From positions 124,001 to 188,000 of the forward strand of contig NZ_SEWZ01000004.1 of the NCBI RefSeq assembly GCF_004307425.1: a stretch of 64,000 bases of DNA, read 5' to 3'. Positions 23,850 through 33,382 of the stretch are shown in pieces. Made by a program: the position numbers and the translations under genes. The stretch's first letter is position 1. Every line of letters begins with the position of its first letter. The stretch is from Aquirufa antheringensis. Its GTDB lineage: Bacteria; Bacteroidota; Bacteroidia; Cytophagales; Spirosomataceae. The notes under the pieces were generated by a model. It was given only the letters and a program-made list of their open reading frames with translations, did not search any database and was not told the DNA's origin.

Positions 23850-26569
23850 TAAAATAAGCCTAATTGTTCCCCTTTAGGTGGGTTTTTTATTTCAAAAGGA
23901 ATATCCTCTTTCTCTTCCGGTTGTTCTTTTTCTTCGGGGAAATTGACTACGAATTCAGGCTCCTCTGAAGTGGTTTCTGCTGGTGTTTCTGTGGACACTG
24001 AAACGGTTTCTGCTACCTCTTCCACTTCCTCCGCTTCCTCCATCTCTACAGGTTCAGGTACATCTGGTGACTTTTCAACGACTGGAGCTTCCTCCTTCGT
24101 TGCAAGGAAAACAACTTCGACTAGTTTCGGATAATTTAACTTACTTCCTAAAGCCTTCCACCCTCTTACTTCGGCTAACTCATCGATTGGAATGATTTCT
24201 AACTCATTCGTCTTACCATCTGGTTTATGCTTTATCTGTACGTTAGGGGCATAATTATCTGTTACAGCAATTAGTTTACTTGCTTTATGATCCGATATGA
24301 ATAAGAATTTCTTATCTAATGATGTTGTTTCTAAATGGAATCGTTTGATTAAGTGCGTCTTGTTAGATCCATCGAAGTAAGCTGCAGAAATAATAGCTTG
24401 AGGCTCGAATTTCTTTAAGTACATGATTTCCTCAGCCGGGTAACGATTTGTTAACTCAAAGTTAGTTAACTCATAATTACCTGATCCATAAATAGCAAGT
24501 ATGCTATCATTTGGTTCAAAATTGCCGATATGGTCTCCGTGTCCATCGCGGTTTAAGCGACCAATCGTAGGATCGTACCAGATATCCACCCCACCTAAAG
24601 TAGATACTCCCGCTGATTTCATTGTGATTTTACGAACGGGGTATTTGGTGAGCATATTTCCTAAAGACTCTCGGCCTTTAATCGCTAGTTTCGCGAAGTC
24701 ATAGTCAAATTGCTTGATTTTTGCCGTACAATTTGCGGTTAGACTAATTTGGATTACCTCAGCCTCGCCGTTTTCATTGGCAGAGAAATAGGTAAGCTTA
24801 GACTTCGCATTATCGCTACTCACTTTGTATTCGCGATCACGCGTAACCGAAGTTACTTTGAAACGTTTTACATAGGAAGTGCCAGACTTGCCATCTAAGT
24901 AAACGACGTTATAGACTTTTCTATCGTCGTTTTTCTTAAATACGGAGCAATAAATAATATCGCGACCCACGAATACCTTTTCTTGTACTTTAGTCACGAC
25001 ACAGGTACCGTTTGAGCGAAATACGATGATATCATCGATATCTGAGCAATCCATTACGTATTCGTCTTTCTTCAAGCCATAACCGATGAAACCATCTTCG
25101 CGGTTGACATATAACTTCTGGTTAGCAGCAGCAACGACAGTTGCAGAAATGGTATTAAAGTTCTTGATCTCCGTGCGACGCTCTCTCCCTTTTCCGTATT
25201 TAGCTAATAGATTCTTGAAGTAATCTATTGCAAAACGGATCAAGTTCGCCAAATGATCTTCTACTTCGGCTAATTCGTCTAATAAACGCTTCATTAATTC
25301 GTCTGCTTTGAAGCTATCGAATTTTGAAATACGCTTGATTCTGATTTCTAAAAGGCGAAGAATATCCTCCTCGGTGATTTCGCGGTAGAAGTCTTTTTTG
25401 TAAGGCTCTAAGCCTTTATCTACTGTTTGAATAACTAATTCAAAGGTTTCACATTCTTCGATATCACGGTAGATGCGGTTTTCGATGAAGATTTTTTCCA
25501 AAGAGCTGAAAAGCACTTTTTCCATCAACTCCCCTTTGCGAATCTCTAATTCTTGACGAAGTAAATCAACTGTTTGGTTAGTAGAAACGCGTAGTATTTC
25601 GCCTACACCCATAAAGTGTGGCTTATCTTCGATGATCACGCAGGCATTAGGTGAAATAGATACCTCGCAATCGGTAAAGGCATACAAGGCGTCTATCGTC
25701 ACGTCCGGTGAAATACCCGGTGCTAATTGAATTTGAATCTCTACGTCTTTGGCCGTATTATCAATTACCTTCTTGATCTTGATTTTACCCGTATCATTTG
25801 CCTTGATAATGGAGTCGATTAATGAAGTGGTTGTGGTCGTGTACGGAATCTCCGTTATGACAAGCGTTTTCTTGTCTAATTCATCGATTTTAGCGCGAAT
25901 ACGGATTTTTCCACCGCGAAGTCCATCGTTATAATTAGAGGCATCCATCATTCCACCTAATAGGAAGTCTGGATACAGTTCTACTTTCTTGTTATTTAAG
26001 ATGTCGATGGATGCCTGGATAATCTCACAGAAATTATGAGGCATAATCTTCGTAGCTAAACCTACGGCAATACCTTCAACTCCTTGAGCTAGTAAGAGTG
26101 GGAATTTAATCGGTAAGGTAATGGGTTCACGCTTACGTCCATCATAGGACATTTGCCATTCGGTGGTTTGGTTGTTAAAAACAACATCGCTCGCGAATTT
26201 GGATAAACGAACCTCAATATAACGAGCCGCTGCAGCACTGTCGCCGGTGCGGTTATCTCCCCAGTTACCTTGGCAATCAAATAAGAGCTCTTTTTGGCCT
26301 AAATTAACAATCGCATCATTGATAGAAGCATCCCCGTGCGGGTGGTATTGCATCGTTTGACCAATGACATTCGCAACCTTATTGAAACGGCCATCGTCCA
26401 TTTCCTTCAATGCGTGCAAAATACGACGCTGAACGGGCTTCAATCCATCTTCTACGGCCGGAACTGCACGCTCTAAAATAACGTAAGAAGCATATTCTAA
26501 GAACCAATTCTCATACATCCCTGCTACCGCAATCTGATTCTGTAGTGCGCCGTCCGCTGTTTCACTCAT
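23849..26569 (-). CDS. parC: DNA topoisomerase IV subunit A with acidic tail ending in QLGLF
   Basis: 906 residues of the GyrA/ParC family. The N-terminal winged-helix and tower region carries the catalytic Tyr117 in AAARYIE and the QTMQYHPHGD segment; the C-terminal propeller region follows (about 500-820). The last 81 residues (826-906) are a low-complexity Glu/Pro/Val-rich acidic tail, ending in GEQLGLF at the extreme C-terminus, which resembles a sliding-clamp-binding motif. The partner ParE is encoded at 36,516 on the other strand. Topoisomerase IV decatenates daughter chromosomes. Assignment as topoisomerase IV instead of gyrase follows the Bacteroidota-type divergent sequence and lack of a typical GyrA box; moderately sure. 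Confidence 0.9.
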   Translation of the reverse strand: MSETADGALQNQIAVAGMYENWFLEYASYVILERAVPAVEDGLKPVQRRILHALKEMDDGRFNKVANVIGQTMQYHPHGDASINDAIVNLGQKELLFDCQGNWGDNRTGDSAAAARYIEVRLSKFASDVVFNNQTTEWQMSYDGRKREPITLPIKFPLLLAQGVEGIAVGLATKIMPHNFCEIIQASIDILNNKKVELYPDFLLGGMMDASNYNDGLRGGKIRIRAKIDELDKKTLVITEIPYTTTTTSLIDSIIKANDTGKIKIKKVIDNTAKDVEIQIQLAPGISPDVTIDALYAFTDCEVSISPNACVIIEDKPHFMGVGEILRVSTNQTVDLLRQELEIRKGELMEKVLFSSLEKIFIENRIYRDIEECETFELVIQTVDKGLEPYKKDFYREITEEDILRLLEIRIKRISKFDSFKADELMKRLLDELAEVEDHLANLIRFAIDYFKNLLAKYGKGRERRTEIKNFNTISATVVAAANQKLYVNREDGFIGYGLKKDEYVMDCSDIDDIIVFRSNGTCVVTKVQEKVFVGRDIIYCSVFKKNDDRKVYNVVYLDGKSGTSYVKRFKVTSVTRDREYKVSSDNAKSKLTYFSANENGEAEVIQISLTANCTAKIKQFDYDFAKLAIKGRESLGNMLTKYPVRKITMKSAGVSTLGGVDIWYDPTIGRLNRDGHGDHIGNFEPNDSILAIYGSGNYELTNFELTNRYPAEEIMYLKKFEPQAIISAAYFDGSNKTHLIKRFHLETTSLDKKFLFISDHKASKLIAVTDNYAPNVQIKHKPDGKTNELEIIPIDELAEVRGWKALGSKLNYPKLVEVVFLATKEEAPVVEKSPDVPEPVEMEEAEEVEEVAETVSVSTETPAETTSEEPEFVVNFPEEKEQPEEKEDIPFEIKNPPKGEQLGLF

Positions 26570-26580
26570 AGTAATTATAG

Positions 26581-27144
26581 CTAATTATCTTCCGCATGGA
26601 AGAGTTGGTACATGATTAATGCTGTAGCCCCCCAAATCAAATTCCCCTCATACACAAAGGATGGACTCAGGATCTTATTTCCATCGTAGCTAACTTCAAA
26701 AGGTTGTAGATTAGCTGAATCTTGAAAGAAGGATACAGGTATTTCAAAAATACGATTAATTTCTCTTTTATTTAAATCGTAAGACAGCTTTTTATTTATC
26801 CGAATCGAAAATGCCGTCATCCAATAATTAGAGACATGAATCCAATGCTCTGTAATGTATTTCAAAGAAGTCGAATCGATCTCCACTCCTATTTCTTCCA
26901 GCACTTCTCTGGCTGCTGTCTCCCGTAAATCTTGATCAGTTGGATCCATTTTTCCGCCTGGCAGTGCCATTTGGCCACTGTGGTGACCATCGTACTGATT
27001 GCGCTCGATGAGAATAAGGTGAGGTTCTTGTTCTTCTATTTCGATCCACAGGACGGCGACTGCTGCCTGTTTCGCATTTTCTTTAATCTCCGGTTTTTGA
27101 AGAATTTGTTTGTAAATCTGCTTGAAAGGTTCGAATTCCTTCAT
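26581..27144 (-). CDS. Nudix hydrolase, CoA-pyrophosphatase-like (NudL type)
   Basis: 187 residues with a Nudix box: PGGKMDP followed by ETAAREVLEEIGV, providing the metal-binding Glu residues. The surrounding HHSGQMALPGG matches the CoA-diphosphatase (NudL/PCD1) subgroup, which splits coenzyme A or oxidised CoA into 4'-phosphopantetheine and 3',5'-ADP. It lies 2 bases from the FAD oxidoreductase gene upstream and 11 bases from the topoisomerase gene downstream, in one operon. The CoA substrate is a family-based prediction. Confidence 0.88.
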   Translation of the reverse strand: MKEFEPFKQIYKQILQKPEIKENAKQAAVAVLWIEIEEQEPHLILIERNQYDGHHSGQMALPGGKMDPTDQDLRETAAREVLEEIGVEIDSTSLKYITEHWIHVSNYWMTAFSIRINKKLSYDLNKREINRIFEIPVSFFQDSANLQPFEVSYDGNKILSPSFVYEGNLIWGATALIMYQLFHAEDN

Positions 27145-27146
27145 CC

Positions 27147-28706
27147 CTACATTGTTTTAGCGATAGCCTCTGCACATCGTATTCCGTCCAAAGCAGCAGA
27201 CATGATACCTCCCGCATATCCACCACCTTCACCACATGGATACAAACCTTTTATCTCGGGATGTTCCAACGTTTCTTTATCACGGGGTATTTTCACAGGA
27301 GAGGATGTTCTACTCTCTAAGCCAATGATTTGGCCTAAATTAGAAGAAAATCCAGGTATCTTCTTATTGAAATCTTGGAATCCCTGAGCTAATGGTTCTG
27401 AAATGTAATCTGGTAAAAATTCCCGCATCTCGCCTGGTTCTAATCCTGGTACATAACTGGTAGGATGCGAACTCTTGCTTGCTTTTCCTTGGATAAAATC
27501 GAGAGTATATTGGGAGACCGCTTTTTGGGACCCTCCTACTAAACTCCCTGCCTTCTGCTCTAATTCTTCTTGCAATTGCATCCCTGCCAAAGCTCCAAAT
27601 TCCTTGTACCTCGCTAAATCTTCCGCTACAATACTAACGACAATGCCAGAGTTGGCATATTTAGAATCCCGTCTGGAGGGGGACATGCCATTCACCACCA
27701 CTTGATTAGGGGATGTGGCAGAGGGAACAATGAAACCTCCTGGGCACATACAGAAAGAGAAAACGCCGCGTTGTACTCCTTGGAAATTACTTTGCGTTAC
27801 CAAACTAAAACTAGCTGGTGGTAAGTACTCGGGCCGTTGTTTTACCTTGTATTGAGCTTGATCTATGAAAGTTTGCTGATGTTCAATTCGTACGCCGATA
27901 GCGAAAGGTTTAGCTTCGATAGCTACGCCTCTGTTTTGTAATAATTGGAATATATCTCTGGCAGAATGGCCCGTGGCTAATAAAAGTCGATCGGCTTGAA
28001 ATTCTGCGTTATTCGAGCATACCACCCCTTTGATGTATTTATTTTCAATTAAAAAGTCCACTACTCGGTGATGAAAATGTACTTCTCCTCCCGCTGCAAT
28101 GACTGCATCCCGCATGGATGCGATAATACCTGGTAACTTATTTGTTCCTATGTGTGGGTGAGCCTCAAATAAGATATCACTATGAGCACCGTGAGCTACA
28201 AACGTCTCTAGAACGCCTTTAATATCGCCGCGTTTCGTACTTCTCGTATATAATTTACCGTCAGAATAGGTACCTGCGCCTCCTTCTCCAAAACAGTAAT
28301 TGGAATCTGGATCCACTAAATTAAAGCGGTTAATAGCGGCTAAATCCCTTCTACGGTCACGCACATCTTTACCGCGTTCTAAAACGATGGGTTTGATTCC
28401 TTTTTTGACAAAATCGATCGCCGCAAATAATCCCGCTGGACCAGATCCAATGATGATGACTTTTTTAGCGTTCTTTGATAAAGTGGGTAATTGAGCAGAA
28501 AGGCTGAAATCGTGCCCCTTCTCATAAAAGCCAATCCGAAGATTTACTTTAATTTGTCTACTTCTAGCGTCGATTGACCTTTTTTCAATGCGATAGGTAC
28601 AAGCCGCTAGATACGCCTCTCCCATTTCAGCTGTTAAAAATTGAGCTAATTTTTCAGGTGAATGGGCAATATCTGGGCTAAGAACAAAGTCTCTTTGGTC
28701 AATCAT
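27147..28706 (-). CDS. FAD-dependent dehydrogenase (COG2509-like)
   Basis: 519 residues from the ATG at 28706; a TTG at 28736 would add ten residues but would place the candidate -7 box at 28721-28728 inside the gene. An N-terminal ferredoxin-like or BFD-like portion (about 1-80) precedes an FAD Rossmann motif GSGPAGLFAA (87 onward). Later motifs are CFGEGGAGTYSDGKL, LLATGHSARDIF and PCGEGGGYAGGIMSAA near the C-terminus. The family is uncharacterised flavoproteins with a HI0933/aromatic-hydroxylase-like layout; the substrate is unknown. It heads the operon with Nudix, parC and an MFS gene. Confidence 0.85.
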   Translation of the reverse strand: MIDQRDFVLSPDIAHSPEKLAQFLTAEMGEAYLAACTYRIEKRSIDARSRQIKVNLRIGFYEKGHDFSLSAQLPTLSKNAKKVIIIGSGPAGLFAAIDFVKKGIKPIVLERGKDVRDRRRDLAAINRFNLVDPDSNYCFGEGGAGTYSDGKLYTRSTKRGDIKGVLETFVAHGAHSDILFEAHPHIGTNKLPGIIASMRDAVIAAGGEVHFHHRVVDFLIENKYIKGVVCSNNAEFQADRLLLATGHSARDIFQLLQNRGVAIEAKPFAIGVRIEHQQTFIDQAQYKVKQRPEYLPPASFSLVTQSNFQGVQRGVFSFCMCPGGFIVPSATSPNQVVVNGMSPSRRDSKYANSGIVVSIVAEDLARYKEFGALAGMQLQEELEQKAGSLVGGSQKAVSQYTLDFIQGKASKSSHPTSYVPGLEPGEMREFLPDYISEPLAQGFQDFNKKIPGFSSNLGQIIGLESRTSSPVKIPRDKETLEHPEIKGLYPCGEGGGYAGGIMSAALDGIRCAEAIAKTM

Positions 28707-28720
28707 ACGAGTATTTTGTG

Positions 28721-28728
28721 CAAATTTA
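28721..28728 (-). promoter_or_regulatory. Candidate -7 box (TAAATTTG) for the FAD dehydrogenase operon
   Basis: Exact TAnnTTTG match on the minus strand within the 45-base divergent gap, 14 bases before the ATG at 28706, predicting a very short leader. No clear -33 element is present. On the other strand CAATTTTG at 28734-28741 is a one-mismatch box for the thioredoxin-domain gene. Confidence 0.45.
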
Positions 28729-28751
28729 CGAATCAATTTTGACTATTTCAG

Positions 28752-30671
28752 ATGAATAAGCTTGGCGCAGAAGTTTCCCCCTATTTATTGCAACATAAAA
28801 ACAACCCGGTTCATTGGGAGCCATGGGGTCCTGAGGCATTAGAACGAGCAAAAATGGAAGACAAACCCATTTTAGTCAGTATTGGTTATGCTGCCTGCCA
28901 TTGGTGCCATGTGATGGAGCACGAATCATTTGAGAATGAGGAAGTAGCAGCCATCATGAATGAATACTTTGTAAATATTAAAGTAGACAGGGAAGAACGA
29001 CCGGATGTGGATATGGTGTATATGGAGGCATTACATCAAATGGGATTGAATGGTGGCTGGCCACTGAATGTGTTTTTATTACCAGACCAAAAACCTTTTT
29101 ACGGCGGGACTTATTTTAAAAAAGCTAATTGGATACAGCTGCTTCACTCTATTCACATTGCTTTCGTGAACAATCGGGAAGATTTAGCCAAATCAGCAGA
29201 TGGTTTCGCCGAAAGTCTTTCTGAAAAGGCCTCGTTCTTTGCTCATTCGGATTTAGCTGAAACGGCTGCTGTTATTCCTGCTGCTTTGACTAAAATTAAA
29301 TCGGCTTTAGATCCTGTTTTTGGTGGTATTAATAAAGCGCCTAAATTTCCTCTACCCTCTTTAATTCAGTTTTTGTATTCGGTTCCCAGTTCTCTATCTG
29401 TTGAATTAGGTTTACCTATTCTTCAAAAAACGTGGATGGAGAAAATGGCTCAAGGGGGAATCTATGATGCTGTAGGTGGTGGATTTTCGCGCTATTCGGT
29501 GGATTCGGAATGGTTTTGTCCGCATTTTGAAAAGATGCTCTATGATAATGCGCAATTATTGTCTGCCTACACGAAAGCCTATAAGCGAGAGCGTAATCCG
29601 CTGTACCAAGAGGTTATTTTTGATACGATTTCCTTTTTAAAGAGAGAGTTACTTTCTCCTCGGGGATTGTATTATTCCTCCTTAGATGCGGATTCAGAGG
29701 GTGAAGAGGGATTATTCTACACCTGGTCTCATGCGGAATTGGCTGCCTTGAATAATGAAGAATTCTTAAAGACTTATTCCATCTCAAAGAATGGGAATTG
29801 GGAAGACGGACGCAATATTTTATTCAAATCATCTCCTGTTTTAAATGCGCATTTTGAGAAAGAGATGGTGGTTTTACGAGCTGCAAGGCTTACGAGAATA
29901 AGACCTGGGACAGATATAAAGGAAGTCTTGGTTTGGAATGCTCAATTAGTGGCAGCATTTGTTGAGGTTTATCAAGTTTTTGGCCGAAAAGAGGATTTAC
30001 AAAGTGCTTTGGATTTACTGCAGGCCATTGAAACGCATTTGAACAAAGATAATCTTTGGTTACATCAAGCTCAGTATTCTCGTGAGCCTATTGGTGCTTT
30101 TTTGGATGATATGTCGGCTTTGGTTTTGGCCTATATTCATGTTTATTTATTGACTTCAGATATATCCTATAAAGAGAAAGCTGACAAACTTCTGCAGATA
30201 ATATGCGATGATTTTGCTCATCCTGAATTAGCGTTATATCAATACCGGTCTAAAAAGGCAGACTATTTAATTGCTGAAAAGGTGGAAGTAATGGATTCGG
30301 TGATGCCTTCGTCTAACTCAATGTTATGTGAAGCTTTTTTATGGATGGGAATATTGAAAAATAAAGCCGATTATACACTTCAAGGACGTGCGATGTTATC
30401 GCAGATACTCGAGAGAGCCATGGCTCATCCAGCCTATTTTGCGAATTGGTTGCGTATTTATTCCGAGTGGATGGAGCATCCCAAGGCGATGTTGAAATAT
30501 GCTGGAAATGGCGAAGAGTTAGCCGGTTTTGACTGGTGTATCGATAAGGATCAACTTGTTTATGTTCCTTCGGATGAAATAGAGGCCTATTTGTTGTGTG
30601 TGGGAGATTATTGCTTTGCCCCTGTTTTGACCTTGCAAGAGGTAGATAAACAGCTTTCGGAACTTATTTAA
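28752..30671 (+). CDS. Thioredoxin-domain protein, YyaL/SSP411 family (DUF255)
   Basis: 639 residues. The N-terminal thioredoxin-like domain (about 1-160) holds Cys49-His-Trp-Cys52 in [14 protein letters not shown] followed by DREERPDVD, the family hallmark. The rest is an alpha/alpha-barrel of the six-hairpin glycosidase type (for example [36 protein letters not shown]). Homologues are large conserved proteins (mammalian SPATA20) of unknown function. There is no signal peptide, so it should be cytoplasmic. Its last 8 bases overlap the convergent ruvC gene. Function is not assigned beyond a probable redox or protein-quality role. Confidence 0.9.
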   Translation: MNKLGAEVSPYLLQHKNNPVHWEPWGPEALERAKMEDKPILVSIGYAACHWCHVMEHESFENEEVAAIMNEYFVNIKVDREERPDVDMVYMEALHQMGLNGGWPLNVFLLPDQKPFYGGTYFKKANWIQLLHSIHIAFVNNREDLAKSADGFAESLSEKASFFAHSDLAETAAVIPAALTKIKSALDPVFGGINKAPKFPLPSLIQFLYSVPSSLSVELGLPILQKTWMEKMAQGGIYDAVGGGFSRYSVDSEWFCPHFEKMLYDNAQLLSAYTKAYKRERNPLYQEVIFDTISFLKRELLSPRGLYYSSLDADSEGEEGLFYTWSHAELAALNNEEFLKTYSISKNGNWEDGRNILFKSSPVLNAHFEKEMVVLRAARLTRIRPGTDIKEVLVWNAQLVAAFVEVYQVFGRKEDLQSALDLLQAIETHLNKDNLWLHQAQYSREPIGAFLDDMSALVLAYIHVYLLTSDISYKEKADKLLQIICDDFAHPELALYQYRSKKADYLIAEKVEVMDSVMPSSNSMLCEAFLWMGILKNKADYTLQGRAMLSQILERAMAHPAYFANWLRIYSEWMEHPKAMLKYAGNGEELAGFDWCIDKDQLVYVPSDEIEAYLLCVGDYCFAPVLTLQEVDKQLSELI

Positions 30672-31239
30672 TTCGTTCCGGATTCTCAGTGACGAATGCA
30701 CCCCAGCCTTTCTTCGTGCCTTTGAGCGTGGAACTGATGTTTTTATTGTGGAAATGATGGCAAATGGCGATTCCGAGGGCATCCGTAGCATCGTGCATTT
30801 TGGCATCTAACTTAATGTTCCCTATAATCTCCACCATTTTTGCGACTTGTTCTTTCGACGCATTCCCATTCCCTGTCACGGATTGCTTGATCTTTTTAGG
30901 CTCGTATTCCGCTATGGGAATTGATTTCGAAAAGGCCAAAGACATCACCATTCCCTGCACGCGCCCTAATTTCAACATCGACTGAACGTTTTTTCCAAAG
31001 AAGGGAGATTCAATTGCGATCTCATCTGGTAAAAACTCTTCTAAAATCCCTAAAACGCGTTCGTGAATCTTTAAGAATTTAGCTCCCTGCGTCGTGTATT
31101 TAGTTAAGTTTAACACTCCATACTGTAACACCGTAACCTTGTCATTCGTGATACGCAATAATCCATAACCAAGGAAACGCGTTCCTGGGTCAATGCCTAA
31201 GATTATTTTTTCTGAAGAGGAAGTGCTAATTTGCGCCAT
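30664..31239 (-). CDS. ruvC: Crossover junction endodeoxyribonuclease RuvC
   Basis: 191 residues with the RNase H-like fold of the Holliday-junction resolvase. Catalytic acidic residues are visible: Asp17 in [12 protein letters not shown], a Glu in [11 protein letters not shown], and the C-terminal pair in [13 protein letters not shown]. It cuts recombination intermediates with RuvAB. A C-terminal extension (about 170-191) is longer than in Escherichia coli. The start is 11 bases from the divergent polysaccharide deacetylase gene, so its promoter must lie within that neighbour. Confidence 0.95.
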   Translation of the reverse strand: MAQISTSSSEKIILGIDPGTRFLGYGLLRITNDKVTVLQYGVLNLTKYTTQGAKFLKIHERVLGILEEFLPDEIAIESPFFGKNVQSMLKLGRVQGMVMSLAFSKSIPIAEYEPKKIKQSVTGNGNASKEQVAKMVEIIGNIKLDAKMHDATDALGIAICHHFHNKNISSTLKGTKKGWGAFVTENPERIK

Positions 31240-31250
31240 TAATGCTGTGT

Positions 31251-31862
31251 ATGTTTATTCATCAAATTCCGTCGTTCGTTCCTGCCCTTTTACCGCGTTT
31301 TACGTGGTCAAAACCAGCTGATCGTCAGATTTACTTAACCTTTGATGATGGACCAACTCCTGAAATTACGGATTTTGTCCTAGAATGCTTGAACGAATAC
31401 AAGGCAAAGGCTACATTTTTTTGCATTGGCAAGAATGTGGTAGAAAATTCGAGTATTATTCAACGCATTCAGGCTGGTGGTCATAGTATCGGAAATCATA
31501 CCATGAACCATAGTAATGCCTGGAAAATGGATTATGCTTCCTTTTTAGCTGATGTTGAGAAATGTGAGGATGTATTTGCGCAGCAACACATCACATCTGT
31601 CGGTTTTCGTCCTCCCTACGGGCGGATTACGCGCAAGATGTACCTTGAAATGGAAAATGTTTTTCTATGGAGTGTATTAACGGGAGATTACAATGCATCA
31701 TTAACTTCTTCCGCTATCCTAAAATCGGTTCTTCCTTTATTAAAACCTGGTGCTGTTGTGGTGATGCACGATAGTGTCAAAGCTTTCCCCCACTTACAGG
31801 TTATTTTACCTGTCATTCTTCGTTATTGTCAAGAACAAAATTTTGATTTATCCGCCCTATGA
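31251..31862 (+). CDS. Polysaccharide deacetylase-family protein (NodB domain)
   Basis: 203 residues from the ATG at 31251 (MFIHQIPSF); an ATG nine bases earlier is also in frame. NodB motifs: TFDDGPTPE (motif 1, metal-binding Asp), HSIGNHTMNHSN (motif 2, two His), RPPYGRI (motif 3) and VVMHDS (motif 5). Such carbohydrate esterase 4 enzymes remove N-acetyl groups from peptidoglycan or other polysaccharides. No clear signal peptide is seen, although the N-terminus is short and slightly hydrophobic. Its stop overlaps the TatD start by 4 bases (ATGA), so the two are co-translated. Confidence 0.88.
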   Translation: MFIHQIPSFVPALLPRFTWSKPADRQIYLTFDDGPTPEITDFVLECLNEYKAKATFFCIGKNVVENSSIIQRIQAGGHSIGNHTMNHSNAWKMDYASFLADVEKCEDVFAQQHITSVGFRPPYGRITRKMYLEMENVFLWSVLTGDYNASLTSSAILKSVLPLLKPGAVVVMHDSVKAFPHLQVILPVILRYCQEQNFDLSAL

Positions 31863-32629
31863 TAGATACGCACGCACACCTGTATGATGTTCATTTTCAA
31901 GAAGATATTATATTTCACTTAAAGGAGATTCAGAACGCCGGCGTAACTGAAGTTTGGTTGCCTAATTGTGATTCGGAATCTTGGGTGGATCTGAAGAAGT
32001 TAAGTGAAAATCACCCTGATTTTGTTCTTCCTATGATTGGATTGCATCCTACCTATGTGAAAGAAAATTACTTAGAAGAGTTAGCTGTGCTAAAAAAGGA
32101 GTTAGACAATAAAAAGGTGCTAGCCATAGGCGAAATTGGACTCGATTATTATTGGGATACGACCTTTGCAGACCAACAAATGGACGCCTTTAAGCAACAA
32201 TGCCATTGGGCATTAGATCTTGGTCTGTGGGTAGATATACATTGTCGAAAAGCCTATGCAGATTTAATTAAAACGCTTAAGTTACCTGAATTCTCTCCTT
32301 TAGGAGGTATTATTCATTGTTTTGCAGGTGACGCTAGAGAAGCAAAGGTTTTGACTGATTTAGGCTATTATTTGGGTATTGGCGGTGTAATTACTTATAA
32401 AAACACGACGCTATTTGAGGATATCAAGGATATTCCTTTGTCTCGAATTGTATTAGAAACAGACGCACCCTATTTAAGCCCTGTACCCTTTAGAGGAAAG
32501 CCTAATTCACCTAAGAACATTCCGATTATCGCTCAAAAATTGGCTGATTTATACGAGGTATCCCTGGAACATTTGGTGGAGCAAACAAATCAGAATGCAC
32601 AGCAATTAAAAACTATCTCAGGTTATTAA
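31859..32629 (+). CDS. TatD-family metal-dependent DNase
   Basis: 256 residues of the TatD TIM-barrel hydrolases. Metal ligands are His5-x-His7 in MIDTHAHLYD, a Glu in AIGEIGLDYYW, His residues in VDIHCRKA and GIIHCFAG, and Asp in LETDAPYLSPVPFRG. The family has 3'-5' exonuclease and endonuclease activity linked to DNA repair. It follows the deacetylase gene with a 4-base overlap and its end overlaps the convergent ABC ATPase gene by 17 bases. Confidence 0.93.
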   Translation: MIDTHAHLYDVHFQEDIIFHLKEIQNAGVTEVWLPNCDSESWVDLKKLSENHPDFVLPMIGLHPTYVKENYLEELAVLKKELDNKKVLAIGEIGLDYYWDTTFADQQMDAFKQQCHWALDLGLWVDIHCRKAYADLIKTLKLPEFSPLGGIIHCFAGDAREAKVLTDLGYYLGIGGVITYKNTTLFEDIKDIPLSRIVLETDAPYLSPVPFRGKPNSPKNIPIIAQKLADLYEVSLEHLVEQTNQNAQQLKTISGY

Positions 32630-33368
32630 TTAGGCCTTTCATTTGATTATCCCAGTCAAGTATGGCTTTTTTTAGTCTTAAGACCACGGAATTTGATGAT
32701 TCCTTAAACTTTGTCCAAGAGCCTTGAAATACTAATTTCCCATTCTCCATAATTCCTACGGAATGGCTCAATTGTAGTATATCGGTCAAATCATGACTAA
32801 TCAAAATACAAGGAATAGCCCGCTCATTAACGACTGAAGCTATTATTTGAGAGAATTCTAATTTTTGTTCCGTATCTAATTGACTAAAAGGCTCATCTAA
32901 TACCAAATAAGAAATAGGTTGGCTGATGGCTTCCAGTAAGGCTAATTTTTGTCTTTCACCTCCAGATAAATCCGCTACTTTTGTGTCGCGCTGTTTCGAT
33001 AAGTAAAATTGCTTCAGGTATTTAGTTATTACCGCATCTTGTTGGGCATTAGGGAGGTATTGGAATAATACTTGTGCATAATTATATACGGTGTGATGAG
33101 GCTTTAAATGGAGGGTTTGAGGGACGTAGCCCGCTTTTTTGAATTTCGGAATTAATCGATCCAAACCATCATTTAATTCCTTTGAATCTATGCTAATGGA
33201 ATAGTCTGGATCGTATTTCAAACCCACTAATAGGTTCGCAATCGTACTTTTTCCCGAACCACTTTTTCCAATTAATGCGTAGATTTCACCTGATTTTACC
33301 TTTATTTGAATATTGGATAAAGCAAAATGACTAGTAACCTGGTGTTTCTTTATGCCGATTTTTAACAT
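32613..33368 (-). CDS. ABC transporter ATP-binding protein, partner unknown
   Basis: 251-residue ATPase with Walker A (GKSGSGKST, about 33-41), Q-loop region, signature LSGGERQKLAL, Walker B (YLVLDEPFSQLD) and the switch His in LISHDL. All sites needed for hydrolysis are intact. No permease or binding-protein gene adjoins it: the neighbours are tatD (convergent) and xylulokinase (divergent, 14 bases away). It probably works with membrane subunits encoded elsewhere, so substrate and direction of transport cannot be given. Confidence 0.9.
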   Translation of the reverse strand: MLKIGIKKHQVTSHFALSNIQIKVKSGEIYALIGKSGSGKSTIANLLVGLKYDPDYSISIDSKELNDGLDRLIPKFKKAGYVPQTLHLKPHHTVYNYAQVLFQYLPNAQQDAVITKYLKQFYLSKQRDTKVADLSGGERQKLALLEAISQPISYLVLDEPFSQLDTEQKLEFSQIIASVVNERAIPCILISHDLTDILQLSHSVGIMENGKLVFQGSWTKFKESSNSVVLRLKKAILDWDNQMKGLINNLR

Positions 33369-33382
33369 TAAACCTATTTAAA

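Noticed and set aside
23943-24195. Ser/Thr-rich and Leu/Pro-rich plus-strand frames
   Set aside because: They are complements of the Glu-rich low-complexity tail codons of topoisomerase IV subunit A.
28707-28736. TTG start for the FAD dehydrogenase
   Set aside because: It would put the exact -7 box inside the coding region; the ATG at 28706 agrees with the expected N-terminus (MIDQRDFVLSP).
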